Assembly: GCA_037783415.1 (NCBI GenBank)
Contig: JAZGTN010000117.1
Coordinates: 62,001 to 126,000, forward strand
Source: Leptasterias polaris
Lineage: Eukaryota > Echinodermata > Asteroidea > Forcipulatida > Asteriidae
Direction of reading: 5' to 3'
DNA: 64,000 nt
Shown here: in pieces, positions 22,800 through 35,045 of the stretch
Position numbering within the stretch: position 1 is the first letter of the stretch
Layout: each line of letters starts with the position of its first letter
Notes under the pieces: generated by a model
What the model was told of the DNA's origin: nothing
What the model saw: the letters and a program-made list of their open reading frames with translations, nothing else
The model's database searches: none
Position numbers and translations under genes: made by a program

Positions 22800-23375
22800 T
22801 GTAGTTGTGGCCAGCAGGCCATCCTAGAAACACTGAGTGAATTGTTTTCTTAAATCTTTAGTGTTTTGGCTGGGTTCTTGTATGGTGCACTACACAACCC
22901 ACTGGACCTAATGCTTATTATCTTCAAGCAGGCTTGAATATTTGATTCTGATTGGTCGATCCATAGCAACAAGGAGTGTGATATAAACTTATATCCCACG
23001 GCCCGTATCACACCCTGCATACTGTGTGTTTTAACTCCGCGTATTGCGCTTTTATATGCAAAACGTACAGCTTTTTATACGTGTGTACAGAGCGGTGCGT
23101 CATCCATTTTTACTGTGCGTTAAGTTTGCTTGAAGATAAATTCGTTATCACATGCGCGCTCGTTGGATATGGGACGCAGAAGCACTAAAGTTTTCGGTAT
23201 TCCACTCGCGCTTGTGTGATAACTTATAATGTCCCATCCGAAGGACAAAGCAATAATGGTGAAGTGTCTTGGTTAAGGGAACAAGTGTCACGACCAGGAC
23301 AATTGAACCCACACTCTGCTGATATCAGAAACACCAGAACTTGAGTCCAGTGCACTAGACTGCTTGCCCATGAAT
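22800..23375 (-). mobile_element. SINE (tRNA-Ser/Leu-like) split by an inserted repeat
   Basis: The minus-strand SINE head and body (cacgaccaggacaattgaac, ctctgctgatatcagaaac) occupy 23228..23375. The body resumes at about 22880..22918 (gtgcactacacaacc, ggacctaatgc). Between these, 22919..23227 is a different GC-richer repeat containing 'attctgattggtcgatcc' and bounded by 'ttatc' and 'gataactta'. The insertion is therefore younger than the SINE. Confidence 0.6.
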
Positions 23376-24021
23376 ATTTCAAATAGTCAACGTTGTAAAT
23401 GTTTATAACTGCATGACTGATTCAAGTTCACAGACTGCATACACATTTTATAAGTACGTCAACCTTTTTGGTAATTTGAGATCATTTTAAATAATTAAGT
23501 TCTGGTAAACAGTTATTCCCTAGACTCATTAAGAGTCACTGGTACCCATGGAGCAATGCTGTAGTATAAACTTGTATAGCTCTCCTGGGAAAAGGTTTAT
23601 GTACACAGAGCTGTCTTCACTCAACTGCTGATGAAATCCTACAGGAAATTCCTGGACAATGAAATAAGTTCGTAATGGTTCTATCATCCCATCCCACTCA
23701 AGAGTCGATTTGCAGAGCAAAATATTATAAAGACAAATAATTTACAAGACATTGTGATGTTAGGGAGTTCTGGTTGGCTTATGTTTGGTATCCCTGCCCT
23801 TCACCTCTGACCTTTGTTCAAATCCCAGACCAGGGTCAAATTTCATAGAGCTGAGCAGAGAGTATTGCTTAACAATTTCCTGCTAAGCAAAAAATGAACA
23901 GGATGCCAGTCACAAATGGTACATGTAAAATAGTGTTTTGGCTGGAATACCTTATCTTGCTGAGCATAATTTTGTTGTGCCTAGCTACTTTTTGTCTTGA
24001 AGCATCTCTCTATGAAATTAA

Positions 24022-24388
24022 AGGCACTGAACATGTTTGGTAATTATCAAAGACCAGTATTGTCACTCGGTGTATCCCAACATATGCATAAAATAACAAA
24101 CCTGTGAAAATTTGGGCTGAATCGGTCATCGAAGTTGCAAGAAAATAAAGAAAGAAAAACACCCTTGTTGCACAATTTTGTGTGCTTTCAGATGCTAATA
24201 AAAGGCTTCATGCATGAAGTCTTTTATTATTTTAGTGAGAAGTTACCTCTTTCTCAAAAACTACGTTACTTCAGAGGGAGTCGTTTCTCACAATGTTTTA
24301 TACTATCAACAGCTCTCCGTTGCTGGTTTCCAAGTAAGTTTTTATGCTAATATATATTTTGAGTAATTACCAAATGTGTTCAGTGCCT
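24022..24388. mobile_element. TTAA-flanked MITE, AGGCACTG-end family, copy A
   Basis: TTAA lies at 24018..24021 and 24389..24392. The ends AGGCACTGAACATGTTTGGT are inverted. It is in the opposite orientation to copies B, C and D. The central palindrome ggcttcatgcatgaagtc is at 24204..24221. Confidence 0.9.
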
Positions 24389-24627
24389 TTAAGCCCAGTA
24401 TTATAATATTGTTAAGCAGAAAGTACTGCTTAAAAAATTAGTGGGGCACCAGTCGCAACAATTTAAAGTTAATGTAATTTTAGCTGGTGACCTGTTTCTG
24501 ATAAGCAAGGTTTTTCTGTGCTTAGCAAGTTTTGGTGCTTACAGGTTTTATGAAATGGGGCACAGAGCCTTGTGTGTGGGTTTTCAGTTCCTCGGTTGCT
24601 TGGGATTCCCTTTTCTTTTCTTATAAT

Positions 24628-24957
24628 AACTAGTTCTATATAGCGCATTTCACAATAACGTCTCAATGCGCTTTACATTAGTGCCCTGGTCATTGTGCCA
24701 ATAACATTCCCTTTTAATCTTTCTCAGCTCCCTGGGGAGTATACAGCCCGGGCTGCCGTGATGGCGCTCCGAAGGCTTTTTCAAACACAATATCAACCTC
24801 TACCCTTGCAGGTACCCATTTATACCTCTGGGTGAAGAGAAGCAATTATGTCTTGCTCAAGGACACAAGCGTCACGACCGGGACTCGAACCCACACCCCG
24901 ATGACTAAACCACTAGAACTTGAATCCGATGCTTTTAACCACTCGGCCATGACACCC
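24628..24957 (-). mobile_element. tRNA-headed SINE, second body type
   Basis: At the right, the minus-strand head shows box A (tggccgagtgg) and box B (GGGTTCGAGTCCC). The body differs from the 62568 type: 'gggtgaagagaagcaatta', 'caggtacccattta', 'tgggg(a)gtatacagcc' and 'tatatagcgcatttcac' toward the 3' end. A second copy is at 53775..54020. Confidence 0.75.
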
Positions 24958-25112
24958 TGAAACATCTAAAACTGAGATTTCTTCATAATCTTCTATAAAC
25001 CTGTATCTTCGGGCCTTAAGGTTACAGTGCTAGTCTCTTTTGGCTTTATAACCAGAAAGATATAAGAATAATGATTAAGGCAATTGGAATAAAATATCTG
25101 CATTATTTAGGG

Positions 25113-25262
25113 AATAACAGTGTGGGTAGCTGGTCTTCACTGCGTGGTAATGACCGGGGTGGTGGCTGGCCGCTGAGCCGAAGGCGAGGGCCATTTACAG
25201 CAGCCAGCCACCAACCAAGGTCATTACCACGCAGTGAAGACCGGCTACCCACACTGTTATTG
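25113..25262. repeat. Near-perfect 150-bp hairpin element
   Basis: The ~68-bp arms are inverted copies ('aataacagtgtgggtagc', 'ggtcttcactgcgtggtaat', 'ggtggtggctgg') around a short GC-rich loop (gagccgaaggcgagggcc). The flanks 'gcattattta' and 'taataaatac' are also complementary. No ORF is assigned. Confidence 0.85.
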
Positions 25263-26825
25263 CCATTAATAAATACCTTTAACGAAGAAAAAGGGTAGTA
25301 ATCATCAGAATTTGTGATTTTTCTTTCCCCGTAAATTTTGGAAATAATCCACTCATGTTCAGGGGCCATTCTTTAGGCTGTTCAACTTTTGCGTGGCTCC
25401 TAGTCCCCTACACTTAATTAATTATATCAGAAATGGAGAGAAATTACTATTATGTGCATATTTTGAAGAACCAGACTTTTAAAGTAACAGCACTATAAAT
25501 AGAAACACTTTGGTTGGTGTACGGCTTTATGCTTTGCATTACCTTGGCTTCATGCATGTACCAGCTACCAAAATGATACATTGTCTGCGCGTTTATGCAT
25601 ACGCGTGGTATGCACGAACACGCGTGGTATGCGCGTACACGCGGCACCATCCTGTTCTCGTAAAAATAACCAAAAACAATACGTACAAAGAAACAGATTT
25701 GATAGTTTCCGCACAGCAAGCACGGTGCAAAACGAACTTTTACACAACATTGTGCTTGTTTAGGGGCCATTTATTTGCTAGTTTACGGTCTTTTATCACA
25801 TGTTAATACACCCCCACGTGACCAGTCCTCGACCAATCAGAATGCACAAACTCTCCGAGGTACATGTATGTATTAATCTGCATTATTTCAAAAATTCAAA
25901 TCAATAGTTCACCTCGCAAATCCTGCATGAAAATAAATTAGATACAGTATAGATACTCCCCAACTCTGGCATCTCTATTAAAGACCCAATTGGTATTTAA
26001 TAAAACATCAATTTGATGTGAAAAGAAAAAAGGAAAAAGGTGTTAGCGAAGAAACCAAACACTTTACTTGCCAACGTCAAAAGCTTTGACACAGAGGCAG
26101 TGAAAGCAGACTCGCAAAGAAATTCTTAATTGAAAAATCAAACACAAACTAAAATGTTTTCCTTTTTTTCTTTCATGAGGTGCTATTTCTTGAGACAATG
26201 CAAATTTGAAACTGGAAGGAAATATAATTTCTCAAAGAAATACAGGAAGCCTTTTGCTAAAAAAATGATTTTCATGGAAGGAAAATATCTATATTTTCAT
26301 TCATGAGTCAAATCTGTGTACAGATCCTCCCCTGAAGGGGAAATGGAAAATTGATTGTAGATCTTGGAGTAGCGTCTCCGCTCAGGCTGTTCTTCTTGAC
26401 TATATATGGTTGATCTCTTTACAGTGGATACCATTTCCGAACCCGTCAACCTTTTCCACATATTTCACCCCCAGTCTCCAGCTAACTGCATCTACATCGC
26501 CTACTGTCACTGGAAATCGTGCGGGTTGTTTAGCGTGTATGACTCGGACAGATGATGAATTGGTCATAGTGTTTATTCCCACTAAACCTCACTGCTGGCA
26601 AGCTATGTATCTCTTACTCTGGCTTACAGCTTAAAGGGCAATAACATTCAGATTATACATGGAAGTAGTATCTGTGAACTTGACTTTTCACTACCAAGCT
26701 TGTCAGAGAAGATTTTTGTTGCAGTGCTTTGACTTTTTAAGGATTGCGAAAAGTTAAGAGTTTTAAACTGCTGTAGATATAAAATCCTGAATTTAAAAAA
26801 GTAGTTTTTTTAAAATAACTTTGTG

Positions 26826-27169
26826 AAAGGGATGGTATACCTTTTGTAATTACCCCAACAATTTTTGATCATAAATAATTACTTGGTGAAGAGCACTAGC
26901 TGTTGATTTGATAAAACATTGTTAGAGATGACCCCCCTCTGAAGTAATGTAGTTTTAGAGAAAGAGGTAATTTTTTATTCACAAATCTGAATCTGAGGCA
27001 GCTGAAAGCACACTATTCTATGCAACAAGGGTGTTTTTTCCTTCATTATTTTCTTGCAACTGCGATGGCCATTGAGCTAAAATTGTCATGGTTTGTTATT
27101 TTATGCATAATGTTGGGATACACCAAGTGAGGACTGGGTTTTAACAACTACCAAAAGTATACCCTGCCT
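26826..27169. mobile_element. Decayed TTAA MITE, AGGCACTG-related
   Basis: The right end agtataccctgcct is followed by TTAA (27170..27173). The body words 'agaaagaggtaattttt', 'ctgaaagcacac', 'caacaagggtgttttt' and 'tgttattttatgcataatgt' match the family in order. The central palindrome of copies A to D is absent. Confidence 0.7.
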
Positions 27170-27970
27170 TTAAAGTACAAGTCCTTATCACTTTGGTTTG
27201 GTTTTGTACTTCTGTATTTGAAAGCTAAGGGCTTGCTACAGTGATCAGTGTTATACTTCCCCTTTAAGGACAGCAAACCCCAGTAGTAGACAGCACGTAG
27301 GTCTACATTCAATGCCTTTATGAAGGCACATATTTGCCAATAGTTGATAGACTTATGTCTATCATACACTTGGTCAGACTGGCTTGCAGCTGCCTTGCTT
27401 GACAAGAGGATACAGTACCTCAGTGGTATTCGGATTTTGCGCCCGGACCTGTCACAGTTTTTTTTCCCTTACTGAGGTGGAGGTATTTTGCGTTTGAGAT
27501 CGGCAAGCTCTGTGGATATTGGAATGTTACTCTTTTCTCTGGCATTATTATTTTGATATCACTGGTTTTTCTGTGGAGTTTTTTAGTTTAGTAGGTAAGT
27601 TTTTTTCTTGAAACTTATTTTGGATTAATCTTTGCCAATTTTGAACATTTGGAGCTACAAATAAATACCAAATCTGAAAAATTAAATATTAAAATTAAAC
27701 TTCGGGTAAATTAAACTGAACAAGTTTCTTTTCTCTGTTGGTTTTGGTAACAATTTAAAGAAGGAAATCTACATGAACGTAAATCTTAATTGCTGTTGAA
27801 TCGATGTTTGCACATCCAATGGTTGTTTTGTAAAATCTTCAGGAAAATCGCTCAATGAATTTGATTTCCAAAAGTTTCAAAACATCACTGAGAAAGTTTT
27901 AGCTAATTTATCTGATGACTTCATTGTCTTGTATTTCATTCCTTTTGTTTATATTTTGCTAAAGGTTTGT

Positions 27971-28088
27971 ACTGGCTTTATAAACTTTGTTCCAATCCAA
28001 TGCCTTAAGTTTGTTTACATAATTGTGTCAACAAAGTTTTAAAGCCAGTGTTTTAAAACTTTGTTTACATATGTGAACAAAGTTTTTA
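27971..28088. repeat. Two adjacent inverted repeats sharing 'aactttgtt'
   Basis: 'Actggctttataaactttgt' pairs with 'acaaagttttaaagccagt' 80 bp away. Directly after it, 'aaactttgtttacatatgtg' folds with 'aacaaagttt'. The region is otherwise AT-rich. Confidence 0.65.
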
Positions 28089-29065
28089 ATCCAGTTTTTC
28101 TTTTAATCTTGTTGTTCTTGTAAATGTTTTGATGACTTTTAAATGAACTGTTGCACAACGCGAAGCTCACCTACACACTATGCGCATCTACAATTTTCAC
28201 CATTTTGGGAGTCAATTCCTTTGTGCACATTTTGACTCCCGAAATGGCAGACAGGATAGGCACGTGTAAGTGCGCTGCGCGTTTTGTGATGGGTCAATAT
28301 TATTGTTGCTGAATTTTGATAGACACTGTGGGTAATTTCCAGGGCTAATTTTATAAAGCCTGGATATGGAGGAAAAAAATTGCTAAGCACAGAGAAAGCT
28401 TGTTAGCAGAAACAGTTTACCAGGCAAAATTCCATTCCAGGAAATTTGCTAAGCCGTGTTTTCTGCTTTTAACAGCCTTATTAAATTGGGCCAAAGCCTG
28501 AAACTATCCTAAAACACCCAAAGCACTTGCAATGGCTTTGTGCAGTGGCTTACTTATTATTATTGCCCTTTCATAAAAGTTTAAATTTTCCAGGCAATTT
28601 TTTTTTCGTTCTAAGAACGAAATGTCAAGATTTAAATTTCTTTTGCTGGTTCGAATCCCTACGTGGCTTGTCTCCAGTCTTGAGTCTCATGACCCATTGA
28701 GAGTCCATTTTACTTTTACTTTGTTGGTTTCAGATAAAGACCTGAATTCCTTTTGGTTTGACATTGTAGGTTCGAATCCCTACGGTACCAGACAGGTCCT
28801 AGACTAGTCACGAGTCAATAAGTGATTTGTTTAAAACTTATGTGAAGCTGTTACTCTAGGATGCACCTGTTGTTTAGAGGGCTTACTGTTGTTATTGTTT
28901 TGTGTTTGTTTGTAAATTCTAGGTCTGTGAATGGCTTTTTGACTAGTGTGTATAGAAAACATTCATTGTATGGTTAGCACTTTATAACGGTAACCAGTAA
29001 CGGTTGTAGGGCTTCTGACTGGCACCCCCGAACAAAGATGTTGACAAAATGGGGAAACCGGCAAC

Positions 29066-29135
29066 ATAGGTTTAGATAGCTTAGTAAGTAGAACGCAGCA
29101 CATTAATTCAGAGGTTTATGGTTCAAATCCTGCTG
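29066..29135 (+). mobile_element. tRNA-like SINE head, box A and box B visible
   Basis: 'Tagcttagtaagtagaacg' resembles a tRNA box A (TAGCTCAGTNGGTAGAGCG). 'Ggttcaaatcc' at the expected distance resembles box B. The anticodon stem does not pair well and no CCA-adjacent acceptor stem is visible, so this is a tRNA-derived repeat rather than a gene. Confidence 0.5.
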
Positions 29136-29598
29136 TAGTCTATTTTTCTTTCTTCAACCCCAAAACTTTATAATTTGATTGCAAATAAGAAATAAACAAA
29201 TTTAGTCAAAAGAACAGGGGAAAAAGGGATTTGGTATCCATTTTAGTATTGGTGTTTTAACTTTTGGAAGGATATAATTATTTTCTGGTACAATATCATT
29301 GTGTCTTCTCTTAGTGTCGAAAATTCTTCAAGATTGGAAAAGCTTTCAATTCCTTAATTTAACTATCAATTTATTTATTTATTTGTTAAAATTTCTGTTT
29401 GGGTCAGGGGGAGGGGGGCAGCTACGTGAACATTTAATAATAGATTTTGAAACTTGAATTCTTAGAAATGTTGGCGTGGATGTCACTGAACCACCAATAG
29501 AAAAAGTAACTCTTTCAAGGTTTGGCCCAAACAAAAATATAAATATTTTAAGGTTGTTTAACATGTTTTCTTTTTGCTGTTTGTTTTTCCATTATCAG

Positions 29599-29808
29599 TT
29601 GGAAGTTTGTACCGATTTTACGACAAGACGACAGATCCGTAGAGCACTACGAGAGATTCAGTTTGGAGCTATACCTGGCTTAGTGGCTTCCTGCAACAAC
29701 AACTCGGACAAAACTTACATCTCAAACAAAATGGCTGAGGATCACTCAAACCCAGAACTCGAACAGAAGCTAATAACAGTCACAGATGAAGACTCTCTAT
29801 CGAACATG
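29599..29808 (+). CDS. Smoothelin-like protein, coding exon 2
   Basis: This 210-bp, phase 0 to phase 0 exon (acceptor ttccattatcag, donor ATG|gtaaga) encodes 70 residues. The first 21 (LEVCTDFTTRRQIRRALREIQ) complete smoothelin motif 1; the family signature is LEV(T/x)xDxxxRRxIRxAxREL. A polar linker follows (SCNNNSDKTYISNKMAEDHS). The exon ends in VTDEDSLSNM, the leading half of motif 2. Placing the intron between the M and the L of the motif is the same choice seen at the other two motifs. Confidence 0.93.
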
Positions 29809-30784
29809 GTAAGAACACCTGTTTAAATTACAATTATCAAAATTAAGAAGTGTAGTTATAAATTGTACTTAATTTTAGAAAATGGTAAAACCGTTTGTTT
29901 TTTGAAGATTACATTCCATTTAAAGGTGGACTGTCGTCATGGTCACAGCAGGCATGTGAGTGTACATAATATTATGAACAGTTATTACCCATTTCGAATC
30001 CTACCTGAGCGATCACCTCGGGAAAGTACTTAGTATTCAGTGCTTAACCCTTTGGTGCACATGGCGGTCGCTAGCGACCACCAAAAACACGTTCAACTTG
30101 GACTTTGAAAAATTGTCATAACTCAAAAACTATGGTCCCCATACATACCGCCCCATTCGGTTGTTTAGAGAAATGGTTGGGCTTTAATTTGATGTGTCAT
30201 TCAATAGGGGGCGCTATTGAAAAAATTGAGAAAAACATGGCCGAACGTTTCGGTTTTTTTCTTTACACTCAAAACAATAAAATTAATCTATGCACCAAAG
30301 GGTTAATATACATCGGTGTAAGGGCAAAAACCAAATAATATTCTGTCCCTGGTATTTTGGACATGTCCCTAGTTGGTATTTTGGACATGTCCCTGGTATT
30401 TTTGAATTTCTATAAACACACCATTACAACCAACTTGCGAACATTTCATCAGATTAGGTGTGTGTATTTTTGTGAAATTTGTGTGAAAACACTACATAAC
30501 GGTTTGTGTTTGTCAGGCGCAGCTCATTTTCCAGGCCAAGTATACTTCAATACTCAACGTATTTGAAATATATTTATCAGACTTAAAATCAGTGTTTCAA
30601 CAAAACAATTTTTTATTAGATATTACACAGTGATGCATTATTAGTCAATTGTAAAACACATTACCACCAGACTTTTCTGGTCTTGAATTTATTGGCCCAG
30701 AGCTAAAATCACTGGCCTCAGGTATGCAGTCCTGTGAAAATCTCGAACCGTATTGAACTGTATCGGGGATTTACAGTTGTTTAA

Positions 30785-31183
30785 AAGGTGCAGTATACTT
30801 TTGATAATTGAAGCCTACTGATTGTGTTAATCTTGTATAAATGTAGGTATATACAATAAAACTAACCTGTGAAAATTTCACTTCAAAAGGTGGTCGCGTT
30901 TTTGAGATATCACCAAAAGACCAGAGCGAATATTTCCACGCAGGAAGACTATTCCCTATACTGTAGGAATACACAGTATGAGAAGCGTTACGGCCGTAAC
31001 GCTTCTCAGATTCAAATTTTGGGGTATAAAAAGTGATATATTTTTCCATAACCGCAGTACATGTACTTCGAAGTGAAAAGTTTCTCAAAATGCATTATAC
31101 TATTCAAAGCTACTGTACTTCTTACCAAGTAAGTTTTTATTGCCATTAATTTTCAGAGTCATTACCAAACGTATACAGACCCT
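30785..31183. mobile_element. TTAA-flanked MITE, AGGGTCTG-end family, copy 2
   Basis: TTAA lies at 30781..30784 and 31184..31187. The right end acgtatacagaccct matches copy 1 at 18663..19069. At the centre is a perfect 28-bp palindrome (30980..31007; half-site gagaagcgttacgg). In copy 1 the corresponding place is not palindromic. Confidence 0.85.
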
Positions 31184-32014
31184 TTAATAAACTAACCTTA
31201 GAAACAAACTGTGAAAAAATGTTGTCAAATTAAGTGGGAATGTTTTTTGAAAAACCCTACACCAATTTTTTTTTTTTTTTTTTTTTAGTGATTTGCTGTA
31301 AGAATATTTCAGAAGTACACCCAACTCTCCTTGATTCTGCACAAAGTTCCCTGAAAATGAACCAATCTTCCCATGTTCTGATGAACAAGTTAAATTAACA
31401 AATCTCCCTTATTATGGAAACTTTGTCCCTGTTATGTTGAATGTTATTCTAAATATCTCCCTAATTGTTGTACAAAATGTCCCCGATTGCAAGATGCAAG
31501 ATGCAAATGTTAGCAGGTCTGTTGTTTATGCAGGCCATCAATGAGATCTTGCATAGTACATTACATTACATACAGTGGGTCTTGACGATGTATGAGGGAG
31601 GAGTGTGTACTGATAGATGTATGCTGCTGCAATGCACCATCAAACCAAGCAGACAATAAACTCTGTTAACACCAAAAATGCACTTTTAAGTTGGACCTAA
31701 GCAGACTTAAGTCAGTTACGGCCAGACCTCCATATTTATAATGGTGTTAGCGCATTTGTCACGCCTCTTTGGCCAAATTTGAATAATCTTACCGTGCATG
31801 TTAAATTGAGCGGGGTAAATTTGACTTGGAGGTCATGTTTATTTGTTCATTTACAATCCACCATACAAGACCTCATGAATTTTATGCAGAAAGTTCAAGT
31901 GCATGGGGGTTGTGATCAGTTCTTGTTATGGATACAGCGTACATGTACATTGTACAGTAGGCTTATAGGACGAATTTGGATTCATACATCCTCAGAGGTA
32001 CAAAAGTGGTCTGC

Positions 32015-32497
32015 CAACCATGTGAGGTTTATTCTTACCGTGAGCCCTAATAGTTTTATGGTGCATGATTGACACTCATGGGTACAGTGTTCCCTGTGAG
32101 GTTTTACAGTGAACCCTCATGGTACACCCTGTGAGGTTTGTAATGAGCCCTCATGGGTGAAAGGTGTACCCTATGAGGTGAACCTTCAGGTGCATTGTGC
32201 ACTATGTGAGGTTTAGAGTGAACCCACTATGGGTGCATGGTCTACCCTGTGAGGTTTTTAGTGAGCACTCGTAGGTGCATGGTGCACCCTGTGAGGTATA
32301 TAGAGAACCCTTGTGTGGACATGGTGCACCCTGTGAGGCTTATAGGGAACCCTTATGTGAACATGGTACACCCTGTGAGGTTTATAGTGAACCCTCATGG
32401 GTGCAGAGTATACTCTGTGAGGTTTATAAAGAACCCTCATGGGCACATGGTGCACTACACTGTATGCAAGTTTTAAAGTGAACATTCATGGGTGCAT
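32015..32497. repeat. Diverged 42-bp tandem repeat, about 11 copies
   Basis: Units follow the pattern 'ggtgcaccctgtgaggttta', then 'agtgaaccctcatg', with many substitutions and small indels at the left side and better regularity at 32235..32445. The period of 42 keeps several frames open (repeating MVHPVRFI-like 14-residue units), but no start, splice or domain context supports a gene. Confidence 0.85.
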
Positions 32498-33467
32498 AAT
32501 CCACTATAATCCTGAGCTTTTGCTGAATTGAATTACAAAAGATTTGTTTTTAGATGTTGTGCATTTTAACAGAAACTTTTCAAAGGACTGTTGCTAATGT
32601 ATGTGTGCATGTACTAACTTTCCTTGTACATCGTTTTAATTATATGGGTTGTGGTACCCTCTCCTCGCAGTAAGTTATTTTTCGCCGGTTTGTTTCTTAA
32701 CATAATGAGGTTACAGTACGTGCAGACCTGCATACTCGCGATACAGTCCGGAAGCTTCCAAAGTCATAAACTCGCATCGCATAAAATTCCGATCAAGGTT
32801 TGCAATGAGCATTAACTTTCAGCAGTAAGCACTGGCTGACAAACACTGGCAGTCGTGACACCACATTACAACTGTTCCCACTCATATGTACCTCGGCACA
32901 CATGAAGTATCTAACAGATGTATATTCAAATGAATGTAAACAGAGTAGGCCATCTCGGGTGAACAGTAAGTGACTTTACCAGGGTGCAGGTCAGTTCCTT
33001 TTATGGTGACAAGATGCCAAACCACCTCTCTGCGTACATTCCTACCTCATCCACTTCCTATTAAAATACTTCAGATCTTTCATCTCTTCAGCATAATTGT
33101 TTTGTTTAAAGCAAAGTAACTATAGAAACAATAAAGACAAGCAACATGAAAACACCAAACAAACTGACAATAATTGCAGGAGTCTCCCAGGGATTTGTGG
33201 GGCAGTCTGGACCCAAATTATGGAAGGTTGGCCTAAAAGAACTAAATTGAACTGAGGTCCTTTGGATCTGTTTTTATTTCTAGACAGGTACTGTACATAA
33301 TCTTTCAGATTGATGTGAATTACTTTCCTGTATTTAAGAGATGTTAAATTTGCACCAGGAATAAAGAATGTTTGGTTTTACCCATACACCAATGTGTGTA
33401 TAGCACATTATACTCAGTACTTTCTCTGCTAAAATATAGGATGCAAACTGGCTATAGCTACCGAGAA

Positions 33468-34100
33468 ATCTTGGTGGTCTAGTGGTAAGACTTAATATTA
33501 ATAATAATAGTGGCTTCTTATAATATAGCGCTCATATCCGTCACTCAGTGACGCTCAAGGCGCTTCAACAGTCAGTATTTTCCTGCAAGGTATATATGTG
33601 GAGCTACTTTTTGAATTTTGAGACCTATTTCTTTACATAGCACCATGCAATGGTTTACAAGGTGCTGTGGTGCAATATGCAGCCAATCAAACCAGGAACA
33701 CCGGGGCAGACCCCTTCTCTTTACGATAAGTGCACTGGGTTCTTTTACGTGCATTACACAACGCACGGGACTAACAGCTTTACGTCCCATTTGAAGGACA
33801 AAGCAATAATGGTTAAGTGTCTTGCTTAATAAGGACACAAGTGTCACGACCGGGACTCGAACCCACACTCTGCTGAACAGAAACACCAGAGCTTGAGTCC
33901 GGTGCTCTTATTCGCTCGGCCACGACTTCTGCTCTAGAATGGCAAAGGTCATAGGTTTGAATCCCACCCGAGTGATATGCCTGGGTTTTGTTTTTTTACA
34001 GGACTCGTAAAGTACTGAGTATTCAAGGCTTCACACACGGGGTAAAACAAAGTAATTATGTACTTTCCTGTGTGTTGGAGCCAGTATTGTGTACCCCTGT
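33468..34100 (+). mobile_element. tRNA-headed SINE, 'ggtggtctagtggt' type, interrupted
   Basis: The head 'ttggtggtctagtggtaaga' (box A) stops at 33493. The rest resumes at 33929: 'ctgctctagaatggcaaagg', box B 'aggtttgaatccca', then 'gtactgagtattcaaggctt'. The gap is filled by another SINE. A fragment of the same 3' part is near 29993..30045. Confidence 0.75.
33494..33923 (-). mobile_element. Full-length tRNA-Ser/Leu-like SINE nested in another SINE
   Basis: On the minus strand it begins gtggccgagcg (box A), has box B GGGTTCGAGTCCC, and the body words 'aagacacttaaccattattg', 'aaaagaacccagtgcactta' and 'aaggggtctgccccggtg'. It ends in an ATT-rich tail. Identical 5-bp target duplications GACTT flank it (33489..33493 and 33924..33928). 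Confidence 0.9.
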
Positions 34101-35045
34101 TGTTTGATTAGACTCTTCAACTGCTCAGTTAATTGTTTTGATAAATAAGTAGAGTTGTTTGAGGATAAGACCTCACGAACATCAATAATTCCAACTGGTT
34201 CATTAAATTCCTAAAATATACCAGCGTTTCACAAAGAAGAACCAAAAATATTTCACCCCTGTAAAAAGTGCATGGTAGTGTATAGTTCCACATTCCTAGA
34301 ACCTTAACCCTCAATCTCACCAGGTATTAATATGTGTGAATGGTCATCAAGGTGGGATGACACTCTACTGTGTACATTAATTCAGTCCAAGGAAATCAAA
34401 TAATTTCTTGCATGGTCTGTCAAGGGAGCGTGTTTGTGTCAGAGGGACTGGGATGATTCCCAAAGGGCACAGTGAGGGCACAATGGCGAGGTCATGACCT
34501 ACAAATATCAATCTGATAAACTTGAGATTCATGTCCCTGAAGCTGGCCTGTGTTTTGGGGTGGAAGAACTCCAGAAGCGTGAATAGTGAAGAATAGATGT
34601 TTTTCTAGGGCTTGAATAGAAGGTGATTTTTTTGTATGGAGGATTTATGATTGATCTTAAAAGGATAGCGATCATGATGTGACGGCTTTGTTGTGAAAGA
34701 TTCCGTTGAAATGTCACTAATTTGTTTCTGACTTTTGAGGGGCACAGTTGCAGAATGTTATAAATGGATGTGCTTTGGTGACTAATTAAAAATAATTAGG
34801 CCTCAAAAGAGCCTGGTGAGAAGGGTGCTCTAGATTTCAGGTGTTTTTAGTGTATGGTTTGCTTGTCCGTCTTAGGTGCTTGCATTTGGTGCTCCTTACA
34901 GGCATTGTTCAGCCGATGTGATTAGTTTAAACTTTTTTTTTTTGAGATGAAAATCACAATGTACTGGTTTCGATTTAGTTTTTGGGAATGCAGGTCTGAT
35001 ACTTCATGGAGACAACTGAGCTGAGGCAATTGTCTCCATAAGCCA

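Larger units (their letters stand above)
5871..29598 (+). other. Smoothelin-like intron 1 (23.7 kb)
   Basis: The donor gtaagt opens it and ttccattatcag closes it. I found no conserved exon inside. It carries many MITEs and SINEs listed separately, a Kolobok-like relic and a diverged direct duplication. Stretches with nothing recognisable include about 6800..7430, 7750..8400, 11000..12800, 19100..19780, 19830..21900 (apart from C-rich tracts) and 25900..26800. Confidence 0.75.

Noticed and set aside
28660..28790. Two perfect box-B-like words (ggttcgaatccctacg)
   Set aside because: No matching box A or acceptor stem is found, and the T stem does not pair cleanly. Probably remnants of tRNA-derived repeats, not tRNA genes.
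32237..32485. Repeating 14-residue frames (MVHPVRF-like)
   Set aside because: Diverged 42-bp tandem repeat; several frames are open by periodicity on both strands.
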